Shown: one piece after another, positions 10,404 through 21,858 of the stretch
Layout of the letters: the number at the start of each line of letters is the position of its first letter
Position numbering within the stretch: the first letter of the stretch is position 1
Assembly: GCA_032622095.1 (NCBI GenBank)
Contig: CP136066.1
Span: 192,874,816 to 192,938,815 of the forward strand
Direction of reading: 5' to 3'
Source of the DNA: Siphonodentalium dalli
Taxonomy: Eukaryota > Mollusca > Scaphopoda > Gadilida > Siphonodentaliidae
DNA: 64,000 nucleotides
Notes under the pieces: model-generated
Database searches by the model: none
What the model was told of the DNA's origin: nothing
The model's input: only the letters and a program-made list of their open reading frames with translations
Position numbers and translations under genes: made by a program

Positions 10404-11864
10404 ATGTATTAACATCCCGGCAATGTAATAACATCCCGACAGTGTAATAATATTCTGACAGTGTAATAATATCCTGACAGTGTAATAACTTCCTGACAGT
10501 GTAATATCCTGACAGTAATAACATCCTGACAGTAATAACACCCTGATAGTGTAATAACATCCTGACAGTAATAGCATCATGATAGTGTAATAACATACTG
10601 ACAGTGTAATAACACCCTGATAGTGTAATAACATCCTGACAGTGTCACAACATCCTGACAGTAATAGCATCATGATAGTGTAATAACATCCTGACAGTAA
10701 TAGCATCATGATAGTGTAATAACATACTGACAGTGTAATAACACCCTGATAGTGTAATAACATCCTGACAGTGTCACAACATCCTGACAGTAATAGCATC
10801 ATGATAGTGTAATAACATCCTGACAGTGTAATAACATCCTGACAGTGTAATAACATCCTGACAGTGTAATAACATCCTGACAGTGTCACAACATCCTGAC
10901 AGTAATAGCATCATGATAGTGTAATAACATCCTGACAGTAATAGCATCATGATAGTGTAATAACATCCTGACAGTGTAATAACATCCTGACAGTGTAATA
11001 ACATCCTGACAGTGTAATATCCTGACAGTAATAACACCCTGATAGTGTAATAACATCCTGACAGTAATAGCATCATGATAGTGTAATAATATCCCGACAG
11101 TGTAATAACATCCTGACAGTGTAATAACACCCTGATAGTGTAATAACATGACAGTGTAATAACATACTGACAGTGTAATAACATCCTGAGAGTATCACAA
11201 CATCCTGACAGTGTAATAGCATCCTGACAGTCTAATAACATCCTGACAGTGCAATAACACCCTGATAGTGTAATAACATGACAGTCTAATAACATCCTGA
11301 CAGTGTCACAACATCCTGACAGTGTAATAACACCCTGGTAGTGTAATAACATCCTGACTGTCACAATATCCTGACAGTAATAACACCCTGATAGTGTAAT
11401 AACATCCTGACAGTGTCACAATATCCTGACAGTAATAACACCCTGATAGTGTAATAACATCCTGACAGTGTCACAATATCCTGACAGTAATAACACCCTG
11501 ATAGTGTAATAACATCCTGACAGTGTCACAATATCCTGACAGTAATAACACCCTGATAGTGTAATAACACCCTGATAGTGTAATAACATCCTGACAGTAA
11601 TAGCATCATGATAGTGTAATAACATCCTGACAGTGTCACAACATCCTGACAGTGTAATAACACCCTGATAGTGTAATAACATCCTGACAGTGTAATAACA
11701 TACTGACAGTGTAATAACATCCTGAGAGTATCACAACATCCTGACAGTGTAATAGCATCCTGACAGTCTAATAACATCCTGACAGTGCAATAACACCCTG
11801 ATAGTGTAATAACATGACAGTCTAATAACATCCTGACAGTGCAATAATATCCTGACAGTGTAAT
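10404..11864. repeat. 19-bp minisatellite filling intron 2
   Basis: About 1.46 kb of head-to-tail copies of TAATAACATCCTGACAGTG, or variants such as TAATAGCATCATGATAGTG, TAATAACACCCTGATAGTG and TCACAACATCCTGACAGTG. Variants recur in blocks. A run of about 150 bp at 11,157-11,310 is repeated almost exactly at 11,694-11,847, so there is higher-order structure. The array takes up nearly all of the 1.6-kb intron between exons 2 and 3. Long minus-strand frames reading LLHYQDVITLSGC are a by-product of the repeat and are not genes. Confidence 0.95.
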
Positions 11865-11952
11865 TATGGCTTCTTGGAGGGGGATACAATTTATATTTTG
11901 ACAGAAATACTTAATCAAAATATGATAAAAGATTTTTTATGTTCAATTATAG

Positions 11953-14900
11953 GACGGCACAGGAGCCACAGTCGAGGTAGAGAACAATCAGAAAGTCATC
12001 ACAGAAGTCAAAGTCGTGGTCGAGAAAGAAGCATGAGTCACGGGCAAGAGCGAAGTCAGAGTCGTGGGCGAGAACGAAGTCCAAGTCGTGGGCGAGAACG
12101 AAGTCCGAGTCGGGGGCGAGAACGAAGTCAGAGTCGAGGGCGAGAGAGTAGTAAGAGTCGAGGGCATGAGCGAAGTAGAAGTAGGGGTCGAGAGCATAGT
12201 AGGGAACGTGAACAACGAGGTCGCAGTAGAAGCAGACCCCGTGGACAAAGTTCTGTTGATGACTTTGATAATCAAATTAACCGTGATATTTTGTCAAGCT
12301 TCCTTGGCACACTGGGAATGGACCTTGATCCATCATCAATCCCTGATCCTGGAGCAAGACCAAAGAAGTCAATTTTAAAAAGACGTGCAGAAGAACCACC
12401 AGATGTCGACATAAAACGTCGGATGGACGATCGACCAAATGTTGCATCCCTAGCTTTGCTACAAGATGCCTATGATGATGATTATCCTGATCACCATGGG
12501 AGACAGAACCCATACGCGGCTCAAGAACAAAGACAAGATCCTGCATATAGAAGACAGCGAGTGCCTTCTATGAATGAACCCGAGGATGATGATAAATATC
12601 TGTATGGTGACGCGGGTCGGGACACACCTAAGAAGCCGGCATCTGGACCAATGCCATCTTGGTTATCAGGTGTGCATGATTCTCCGGCTCTGAATAAGAT
12701 TCCCAATGAACCAGGTTATGGATCGCCAGATGGTGGACCTGTTGTGCAGTACTCTACAGGCGTGGCAAAGGATAATTCTAAAGCAACAAATGTCACTAAT
12801 AAATTCGAAAATATTAGCAATACAACTGCAATTTGGGAGTCATATTTCAAACAGAAATCACAAGAAGCTAATCCGCAACAACAACAACCTACTCCGAGTG
12901 ACACTGTCAAAAAAACTGACGACAAAACGGATCCAACTATTGCCAATATACTCAAATCTATTGGATTTGATTTTGAATTGTCAAAACGGATGCAGGAAAA
13001 AGCCAAGAAGGCGGAGCCAGACCCAGAAGAATTATTCGGAATTAATCCATCAACTTCATTCCTCCACACCGACCCTGCCATTGCAACATCTCTCCAGAAG
13101 AGTTTGTTTCTTCATGAAGCTCAGAAAGAGGAGACACGAGGAGAGGCGACTGAAACAGTCTCTGGTAACCATGGCAACACACAGCAGGGTGAATACCATG
13201 ACTTGCCCGAGGAGCCACATTATAAACAAGCTTTGAAGGAAATAGACGACTATCGCGTTGACGTGAGTGAAGTGAGAAGGAAATATATGGATCCTGTGGG
13301 GCCAGATGGTAATGCTCCTCCATATGGGTCAAAGTCAAGAGACCGACCTGAATCTAGGGATAAACGGCATTCAGATCATCGAGATTCGAGATCTAGTCGT
13401 AGATATGACTCGCGAGATTCTGTTGATAGCGGAAGTTTGCGTGGAGATCATCATGATCATGATCCTGCGAAGCGTGCTCGTGATGCTCATCGACATGAGT
13501 CTGTTGAGAGCGGAAGCATGCGAAATGATCCTGCCGACAGAATCGGCTACAAAGCAGCATCGATAGAAGTATCTATTAGAAATCAAGATAGGGTGGGTGA
13601 CCGAGAAAGGAGAGTCCCAAGTCATGATGATGATGTTGATCTTTACTACGATGACGTCTCTGTCGATTCAGTGACAAAGACGGATACCAGGAATGCATAT
13701 GAGATGGAATCAGGTCCGAGAGATGCCGGTTTCCCATCGGAGGACTTTGAAATGGCTGTTGATAACCTAATAAGTAAAGCTAAACATAATGTTGAGCGAG
13801 CGCAGGGGAAATATGAGGAGGATATTGCAAAGTATAACCAGGATGTCGAGCGATATGAGAGGGATTTAGAGAGACTGGTTCAAGATGACGAACCTATCAG
13901 TGGCAAAGACATCGACCGCAGAAGAGCTGACTCAGGAAGAGGTCCCGACAAGGACAAGTATTCAAGAGATGAGAATAGAGACCGTGATAAACAAAGAGAA
14001 TACAAAACCAAGGATTTGGACGATAGAAACAGGGATGACAGAAATAGAGTCAAGGATGAAAGAATCAGGGTTAGCAATGATAGAATGAGTGTTAGCGATG
14101 ATAGAACCCTGGTTCTATCATCGGTAGCCAGGGTTACCGATGATATAACCAGGGTTAGCGATGATAGAACCAGGGTTAGCGATGATAGAACCAGGGTTGC
14201 CGATGATAGAACCAGGGTTACCGATGATAGAACCAGGGTTAGCGATGATAGAACCAGGGTTAGCGATGATAGAACCAGGGTTAGCGATGATAGAACCATG
14301 GTTAGCGATGATAAAACCAGGATTAGCGATGATAGAACCAGGCTTAACGATGATAGAAATAGGGTTAGCGAAGATAGAAACAGAGGCAGGGATGACAGAA
14401 GTAGAACTTCTGATGACAAATATAGAAATATACGAGATGAAAGAGATATATACAAGGAAAAGGTTAAAGGTCCTTTGAAGGGGGACAAACCTAAAATAGA
14501 TGATCGATATTTGCTTGAAGAACAAGATTATCTCAAGGACAAGTTTCAATCAAAGTCAGATAAAAGTAGATCCGATGGTGATCGAGTTCATGTGAAGGAT
14601 TCAGAGAGAGATCGAGGAAGAGAACCTGACCGAGAGCATGGAAAAGTTTTGACGAGGGATCACGAAAAAGAAAGTGGGCGGAATCGAAGAGATGACAAAA
14701 AGCGAGGAAGAGATGATGAACGAGGAAGGGATCGCGATAGAGAGCGAGAACGGGATCGGGTTAAGGATAGAAGCAAGGAGAAATCTCGAGATGATAAAAG
14801 TAAAGAATACTATCAGCCATCGAGATGGGACGACTCCCCAAGTCGCAAAACTGATAAACTTTCACCTAAAAAGACCTTCGAAGGAGGTAAGGCTAACGAC

Positions 14901-15194
14901 ACCAAATATGTATCAGATACATTGAAATCACAGCTTGACAATAAGGAGAAGAAGGAACAAATTAAAACGCTGGAAGCTAATCTAGCTTACCTCAAGAAAC
15001 AGCAGAATGAGTTAATGAGGAAACGTCAGCGACAGAAGGATGGTCACAAGGATCCGATTCTTGCACAGAATGCTAAGCTGCAGGATGAAATACTGGCTCA
15101 GATTAATATTCTTAAGGGGATGCCATCCACTGAGATGAAACTTCCAAAAAGATTTCACACTGTTGAGGCACCAGCTGAACTTGCCTTGCCTTCT
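11953..15194 (+). CDS. ZNF318: ZNF318-like gene, exon 3 (RS domain, charged repeats, coiled coil)
   Basis: The acceptor is TCAATTATAG, phase 1, and the codon split with exon 2 restores Gly. The 3,242-nt exon runs to residue 1267. It contains the rest of the RS domain to about residue 283, with units such as RGRERSPSRGRERS. A long charged, presumably disordered region follows, including a seven-residue repeat (SDDRTRV) at about residues 896-992 and a second Arg/Asp-rich stretch. Near residues 1182-1243 is a coiled coil containing NELMRKRQRQKDGHKDPILA. The segment RQKDGHKDP is, from memory, nearly the same in vertebrate ZNF318 just before its first zinc finger, and is the strongest family mark in this exon. 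The donor is TCT|GTGAGT at 15,195, phase 0. Open sequence to 15,332 is intron. Frames on the other strand over the repeat are shadows. Confidence 0.9.
14083..14380 (+). repeat. In-frame 21-bp coding repeat with a local inversion
   Basis: Copies of GATGATAGAACCAGGGTTAGC encode the heptad SDDRTRV about a dozen times. At about 14,097-14,150 one segment is the reverse complement of the array (CCTGGTTCTATCATCGG). It reads LVLSSVARV instead, but keeps the frame open. The array lies within the charged middle region of the protein. Confidence 0.85.
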
Positions 15195-15208
15195 GTGAGT
15201 TATCCCTC

Positions 15209-15609
15209 TTTAAACCCTTTACCCAACAAACCGGCCAAAACCGGCCAAATAAAGCCTCAACAGCCTAAAATATCTTCGGTCTGTCTCAATAGAACCATAC
15301 AAATATGGATATCATTGGAACCGGCTCCTTGACCACATTGTGATAGTTACAGTTATGCCCTGTGCCAATGCATTCTCTTATATATGCGAGTCGACCATAG
15401 GTCGCCTCGCATATATAAGAGAATGCATTGGCCTAAAAAAAATCTTTTTTTAACACTTTTTACCATTTTTTCTTACATTCTTTAACAATTTTATAATTTT
15501 AATGTGTTAAGCCAATGCATTCTCTTATATATGCGAGGCGACCTATGGTCGACTCGCATATATAAGAGAATGCATTGGCACAGGGCCCTTCTGTTGGGTA
15601 AAGGGTTAA
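15209..15609. mobile_element. TTAA-type foldback element 1 of 3 (intron 3)
   Basis: The ends are TTTAAACCCTTTACCCAACA and TGTTGGGTAAAGGGTTAA, inverted. It contains two palindromes of the TGCATTCTCTTATATATGCG family (about 15,366-15,435 and 15,513-15,580), each a near-perfect hairpin around CGACC(T/A)ATGGTCG. It starts only about 14 bp after the exon 3 donor. TTAA ends suggest a piggyBac-type mobilising enzyme, but none is encoded here. Confidence 0.75.
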
Positions 15610-15873
15610 CCCTTCCATGACTGGCGATTACTGAAATATTGCAAAAACCCTGTGTCAATGCATTCTCTTATATATGCGAGTCTCCTATAGGGAGCCTCGC
15701 ATACCGTATATACGAGAATACATTGGCCTAACAATATTTACCTTGACCTTGTAAGCCAGTGCATTCTCTTATATATGCGAGGGTCCCTATGGGAGACTCT
15801 CATATATAAAAGAGTGCGCTGACACAGGATCTTCAATGATGCACCAGCGCAGCTCCCGTCATGAAAGGGTTAA
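15606..15873. mobile_element. TTAA-type foldback element 2 of 3 (intron 3)
   Basis: It begins TTAACCCTTCCATGACTGG and ends CCCGTCATGAAAGGGTTAA. It holds two TGCATTCTCTTATATATGCG palindromes separated by a segment containing TATTTACCTTGACCTTGTAA. The same arrangement is seen at 27,776-27,971, 29,755-29,984 and 56,183-56,453. Its first TTAA is the last TTAA of element 1 and its last TTAA is the first of element 3. Confidence 0.8.
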
Positions 15874-16123
15874 CCCTTTCCATACTAAATTGATTCTCCC
15901 ACTCCGTTATAAAAGTATATATATTGTTCATTTGGAGGGGTGTTCTGGTAGTAAAAGCAGATAATAGACATGCGAAAATGTAATACAGAATGATTATATT
16001 CATGGCGGGAAATGTTCAGATAATAAGTTCAACAAATGACCTGTGGTCGTTTGTTGAACTTATTATCTTAACATTTCCTACGGGAATTACTCATCAATGT
16101 GTATTTAGCATAGAAATGGTTAA
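15870..16123. mobile_element. TTAA-type foldback element 3 of 3 (TTTCCATACTAAAT family)
   Basis: It begins TTAACCCTTTCCATACTAAA and ends TAGCATAGAAATGGTTAA. A central hairpin has AGATAATAAGTTCAACAAA and its inverse TTTGTTGAACTTATTATCT. Relatives or fragments lie at about 19,430-19,607, 29,052-29,255, 30,125-30,212, 35,797-36,030, 49,895-50,005 and 54,345-54,660. No coding potential. Confidence 0.75.
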
Positions 16124-17651
16124 CATTTTCTTAACCATTTAATATATCTTCTTTACTAAATGGATTCTGCCATCAGTTATATAGAGGATCTCCAACGAGT
16201 TATGTTGGGATATAAGATTTTATGAAACGAGTTTGATAAATTTGATTCACAACGAGTCGTAGATGAGTTGCGAATCAAATTTATGAAACAAGTTTCATAA
16301 ATCTTATAACCGAACATAACGAGTTGAAGATCTTGCAATTATGAGGACTGTCCGACACTTTTTTTTTGAGGATGTTATCAGGCCTCAGCTTACCAGGCGA
16401 GTAGGGCGAAATAGTCGCCCTCGCCAGGGAGAAGTGAAGTCGCCTCTCCGATTTTCCCAAAATTATCCTACGGCTGTGGTAAGCGATAAGCCATGCATGC
16501 TATAGTGTTACAAATCAATTATGAATATATCGCCTGCGAGTCAAACAGTGACAAAATGTTGACACAAGGTCGACTCCTTTTGTTTAACAGCGCTGAGTAA
16601 GTAAATGCGATCTTCAATGTCGAGACAAGGATTATAATATATCAAACAAAGAAGCCTTCCGTTTTGGCCATACTTAATAAAGTGTTGGTTTCTGCTCGTC
16701 CCGACTGACTGCTTTAAAACCGCCGACTCAAATTATTATTATATTGCCGATTTAAACATTTTGTTTGTTTTAGTTCCGTTTCCGTCTTTGTGGTATTCCG
16801 TGTTTTTACGCAATAACAGAATGCTAATCGAACGGACCTTAAATAATTCTATTGAATCCGTACTCCCTTTAAATTATCCGATGTTACCTGATGTTACTGA
16901 ATATATTTGACGACAAAATTATCCGAGAGCACCATTTTATAGTGTGCAAATAAAGTTTTAATCGTTGTATTGCCTTGTTCGAAATAAAACGTGATCCATA
17001 ACCGGAAAATCGTAATTTTATTCCCAATGATTCAGTGATTTTAGAGACACTCGGTAGTCTATGTCAAGACTCAAGGCCGTTAATTGTGGCATATATATGC
17101 AAACCAAATGCAACAAACAATCTATATTACATTTTATGAAATTATTCTCCAGTCTCTCACTTCTCCCTATTTTTCTCTCACTTCTCCCTATTTCTGCCAG
17201 AGGGAGAAGTCACTTCTCCCTATTCTCAACCTGCAAGCTGAGGCCTGGATGTTATCTCCTTTTTTAAACATAGAAAATTTTTGCAATTGCATAATTGTCC
17301 GAGCTTTTGTTCCTACATTTTTCTGTCAATTATTTGGAAACTTGGCACATATATTTATTACTATGGGAACCTGTGCACCTGCGATTATGAGGTTTGTCTG
17401 ACTTTTTTGTGGAGTTGTCACCCTTTTTTTAGCTTTATTTTGTCCTAGTTGTTTTTCCTACAGTTAATTTTTTATTGGATTAATTTGTTGAATACAGCCG
17501 GTACACCTTAGTCCCACGTGTGACAGTCCCAATTCTAGTTTATTTTAAACCAGATAGAGGCTTTACATCCATCCACCAATTACTTTCACAGTTCTGTATT
17601 GTATGTTATTTCTATATTTTACATAATCTTCTTGAAATTATAATATGATAG
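16124..17651. repeat. Remainder of intron 3: foldback and dispersed repeats
   Basis: A foldback lies at about 16,192-16,330 (AACGAGTTATGTT returns inverted as AACATAACGAGTT, with inner TTGATAAATTTGATTC-type arms). Inverted copies of CAGGCCTCAGCTT lie near 16,380 and 17,236. A repeat at 17,298-17,440 (GTTCCTACATTTTTCTGTCA ... GGCACATATATTTA) has a second copy at about 41,348-41,480 in intron 8. No exon is predicted in this stretch apart from the exon that follows it. Confidence 0.55.
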
Positions 17652-17822
17652 GAGAAACAAGTAAATCCAGTGCTTTCCATGGAGGCTCCACCGAGCCGTT
17701 TACAGAAAAAAGTTCATCACGAGTACACTGATCCCGGAGATCATTGGTGCAAACTGTGTAGCATTGTCCTAGATTCTGTTTCGGATATGATAGCCCACAT
17801 ACAGACCAAAGATCATAAGGAG
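17652..17822 (+). CDS. ZNF318: ZNF318-like gene, exon 4 (zinc finger 1)
   Basis: This 57-codon exon has phase 0 at both ends (acceptor ATGATAG, donor GAG|GTAAGC) and covers residues 1268-1324. It encodes a U1/matrin-type C2H2 finger with CKLC (Cys 1300 and 1303) and an H-x5-H pair (His 1316 and 1322) in IAHIQTKDH. It is preceded by HHEYTDPGDHWC. In vertebrate ZNF318 the matching finger is also introduced by a Tyr-Asp-x-Gly-x-His-Trp-Cys stretch, so the match reaches beyond the metal ligands. Matrin-type fingers usually contact double-stranded RNA or RNA-protein particles. The exon is too short and too intron-bounded to appear as a long open frame. Confidence 0.92.
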
Positions 17823-18209
17823 GTAAGCAATCAATATAATATATAATAAGTAACAAATTAATATTTCTTTTTTATTGATATTTTGGCGAGTAGAACGACA
17901 TATATGTCGCTGTACGGTTCGCTTGTGGAACAACATATATGTCGTTTCAGGTAGTGTCATTTTTATGTAGACATAACTTCAATTAATCATCTGATTTATA
18001 AATGAATTGTATGTGAGATATTTTGATTAATATAATGTCCCAATGTATAAGTGCAATAGATTATCATAGCACACGTAAACAGAAAATACACATCAATTAA
18101 AACAAATTATTGGACCCTTTTGACCTGAATTTGTTAATAATTATTGCTATGATGTTGACGTTAAACTCACCCATGAGGTCATGTATATGACATTATAAAT
18201 ACTCTCCAA
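17823..18209. other. Start of intron 4, no clear feature
   Basis: AT-rich intron sequence. A weak hairpin around ACATATATGTCG occurs twice at 17,898-17,945. Nothing else is recognised. Confidence 0.35.
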
Positions 18210-19415
18210 AGGGTTAAGGCCAAAAAAAAAAACATCTGTGTTTCCGGTTACCTGAACGACCTGCCGAAATTGGGCTGACCTGGACTTTTTTTTCCTTTTT
18301 TTTTTTTTTTAATGCATGTAATTTGCATGTAAACACATCTATATCGTTAAATATATACTATATACTATGTTTACATTAAGCAGCAATAATTTTAGATGGA
18401 ATTTTAAAAACAATTTACTTCTATTAAAATACATGTCCATTTGTGGTTGCAGATGAATCCCAATCTCACCAATAAATCTGCAGTCTTTAAAACCTGCCTG
18501 TGGTAATCTTGTTTGTTCAACTCGCATGTCTTGTGGGAAGAAGTCTTATCTGTTAGAGAGCAATATACATATAGAAGACATTCTATATCAGAATTTAAAG
18601 TTCCTCTCCCCAGTCAATCAGGATTCATAGTGTTCATGCATAGTTACTAGTATGTATACAGACAGTATAAAGATGACTGCATGTCTACCATATCAAACAC
18701 CCTTCTGGGATGGGCACTAAAAAAGCACATGAAATTATCTACTGGTTTGTTTGGGTGTAGCAAACTTACAAGCATGCATATGCCAGTGTGTATAAGGAAC
18801 TTCAAAGTTGGGGCCAATTTGAATGCTGAGGTGTGGTACCTCAGTCAAGGTGTGGCCTGTGGTACCATTTTCAGTGTGGTGTGGGACTTTATAGTTCAGT
18901 GCAGTTGAGGGGTGTCTGAGGAACATTTACACCCTGTGCAATGTGTCTGAGGTGCATGTGAGATATGTCTTAGGTCCTGAGGTGTTTGACCAAATATTTA
19001 AGTGAGGTTTGAATTAATATCATTCAAGTTATGTTATTATAAAGTAATAGACAAGCCCTATTATGGTGTTCATCTTGGGCCTGTTGATATGTCAATATTG
19101 TGCTCTGAGGAAGATGTGCCACCACAATCTAAACTGAGAGAATAATTACAAGAGAGCTGCATAATTGAGTGCCTGGGAGGCATTTGTTTGTTCACATTGA
19201 CAATACTTATCATATTATTGTGCTACATTAACTGTTTACTTGCAATATACATGGACAGCCTTAGCACAAGTATAAAGAGTAAGCATTAATGTACTTCTTA
19301 ACTGTTCGGGGAAAAAATAAAAAAATATTACCAAAAAAAAAAAAAAAACTACCTACCTACCTGGAATTTTTTGGCACCGTAATAGGAAACAAATAAGTTT
19401 TTTTTTAGGCCTAAG
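18210..19415. mobile_element. Foldback family D, longer copy (intron 4)
   Basis: The left end is GGTTAAGGCCAAAA ... GTTTCCGGTTACC. The right end is CACCGTAATAGGAAAC ... TTTAGGCCTAA, inverted relative to the left. The ends match the family D copies at 8,506 and 36,553, but the interior is about 1.1 kb. The interior has no identifiable transposase and the open frames in it are short and overlapping. The right end is more diverged than in the other copies. Confidence 0.5.
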
Positions 19416-19429
19416 CCTTTGTATACTGA

Positions 19430-19607
19430 ATGGATTATCCAACTCTGTTATAAAAGTATACGTTGGAATGGTCTATTATTCATTTGGAAGGGTGTTCAAG
19501 AAAAATAAGCAGGTGACAGGTAAAAAAAATGCCAAAGAAGTCCTGTTTATTGGAGAGAAATGTTCAGGTAATAAGTTTTTAAAAAAACAATCTATAGGAT
19601 AATTACT
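19430..19607. repeat. Partial copy of the TTTCCATACTAAAT foldback family
   Basis: The segments GGATTATCCAACTCTGTTAT, AAGTATACGTTGGAATGGTC and GGAAGGGTGTTCAAG match this family's copies at 15,870 and 35,797. The 3' part is degraded, and the next TTAA element starts at once. Confidence 0.6.
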
Positions 19608-21858
19608 TTAACCCTTTCAGTGCCAAGTCCGATTTTGTATCAACCCATATTTCCTTGATCATTTTTCAAATTTATTGATCATAATAATGTGATACATTGA
19701 TGGAAAGAGCTCTTAGAGCTCTTTCCATCAATGTATCACATTATTATCTATATCTATATTTGCGAATGTCTGTCTGTCTGTCTGTCTGTGTTCTATAGAA
19801 ATTCACAGGGGACCATCTAGATGATGCCAAAGGGGTCTACTACGCCGTTGTTGTCAGGGGCAGAAAAGGGGGAGGGGCAGAAAAACAAATTGTCGCTGAT
19901 TGCCACCAAACTTATATATAATCATCCCCATAATATGAGGAATCTAATGGCGTGGTTTAAATATGGCAAAAGTCGCGCCGTTCGCGTCAGGGGTGCCCGG
20001 AAGGGGGGGGGGCAGATTTTTTTTTCTGTCGCCGATTGCCACGAAACTTACATATAATCATCCCCATGATATGAAGAATCCAACGGTGTGGTTTAAATAT
20101 GTCAAAAGTGGCGTCGTTTGAGTCAGGGATGAACGGAAATTGATATATATTCTTCTTCGTGATACAAGGAATCTAATTGTGCGATTTAACAACGCCAGTT
20201 TGTTGTTTTTGGATGAGAGATTGGGAGGGGGTGGGCACTAAATTTGATAATAAGTCGCCGATTGCCACCACACTTATACAAAATCATCCCCATGGTATAA
20301 GGAGTCTAATGGTGTGGCTTTTATCTGTCAAATGTGGCCTCATTCGGGTTGCATTGAAAGGGACAGGGGCACCAAAATTGATGCACAATTTTTTTAGCGC
20401 CAATTTCCACCAAATTGATACACGTTCTTATCCATGATACGAGGAATCTAATCGTGATTTAAAGACGCCATAGTGTTGCTGTTTGGGAAAGTGATGGAGA
20501 GGGGAGGGATTAGCACCAAATTTGATAAAAAAAATTGTTTAGTCGCCAATTATCACCAAACTTATAAACAATCATCTCCATGATATCAGGAGTGTAATCG
20601 TGTGGTTTAAGGATGTTACAAGTGGGGCCATTCGAGTCAGTGGTGTATAGAGATGAGAGGGACACAAAAAATTATATCTATATGTTTAGTGCCGATTTCC
20701 ACCAGATTGATACATATTCTTCTCCGTGATACGAGGAATCTTATCGTGTGGTTTAGATACACCAAATTGGTGCCCTATGGGCGAGAGATATGGGGACCTT
20801 AAATTTGATACGAATTTGTATACTCGCCAATTTTCACCAATTTCATATATATGCATCTCTAATCTCTAATGAGTCTTAGTGTGTGCAGCTTGAGTCCGAA
20901 ATAGGGACGGGAGGGTCACCAAAACTGATACAAAATATTTTTAGTACCAATTACCATCAAATTCAGACACGTTCTTCTCAAATGATATGTCTGTCTTTTT
21001 GTCTGTCTGTGTGCGTTCTATATATAACTTCACGCGGTACAATCGAGATGGCACCAAGGCGTTCTAAGAGGGGTAACCTTTTACAAGGAAGATAATGGTG
21101 CGGATTAAAATTTTCTAAAATAACGCTGTTGGTGGGAGAGGAAATTAAAAAAATATGGTGAAATAGTTTTGTCGCTGATTTCCACCTAACGAATACATAA
21201 TCACCTTCGCAATATCGCGTTGGTCGAGTCAGCGTTGCATCAACAATTGATTTAATAAACCAAATTCCACCATTCACGTTTTTCTCTAATGATATACCAT
21301 GAATTAAATCACATTTGGTGTCGTTTGCGTCACGGATGGCGAGCGGATATGCACTATAATTGATAAGATTGCTATTCGCCGATATCCACATATAAGTTAT
21401 ATACAGTCACCAGGCCATCTCCATATCATTTTAAGTAGTTGGGCGTTCACATTTCACAATCCCGACATATGGTGACCCACATAAGTCACTTGAACAATTA
21501 TATCTTCTTAACAGTCATATTTATATGGGAATGGCAATCAAGGCATTCACACTATGAGCTAGCAAAAAGAGATAACTAGAAGAAGCATTAAACGTATATT
21601 TATCATTCTATTGAAGAGATACATATATTCGTTCAAACTGAGAGACCTCCAACCGTCAGAGGATTGGATATATATAATAACAAAATTTAGTCTGTTCCAT
21701 TCAATACAGTTTCCACAAAAAGTTACAATTTGTCAAGAGATATGGAAGGCCTGTTCAAAAATAGTGGTCAGTGTGCAATCAAATATAGTTTCTTCTGATA
21801 TACAAGAAAATGCAGTTAGTAGCACAAGACTATTCAGGATCCTACCAATACTGACATC

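Noticed and set aside
10050-11918. Long minus-strand open frames reading LLHYQDVITLSGC repeats (up to 279 codons)
   Set aside because: They follow the 19-bp minisatellite of intron 2 exactly, overlap in several frames, and have no start, splice or domain support. 19 is not a multiple of three, so the frame simply cycles through a stop-poor repeat.
13880-14488. Minus-strand Leu/Ser-rich frame (LSSLTLVLSS repeats) and the IANPGSII frame
   Set aside because: Both are reverse-strand readings of the SDDRTRV coding array in exon 3.
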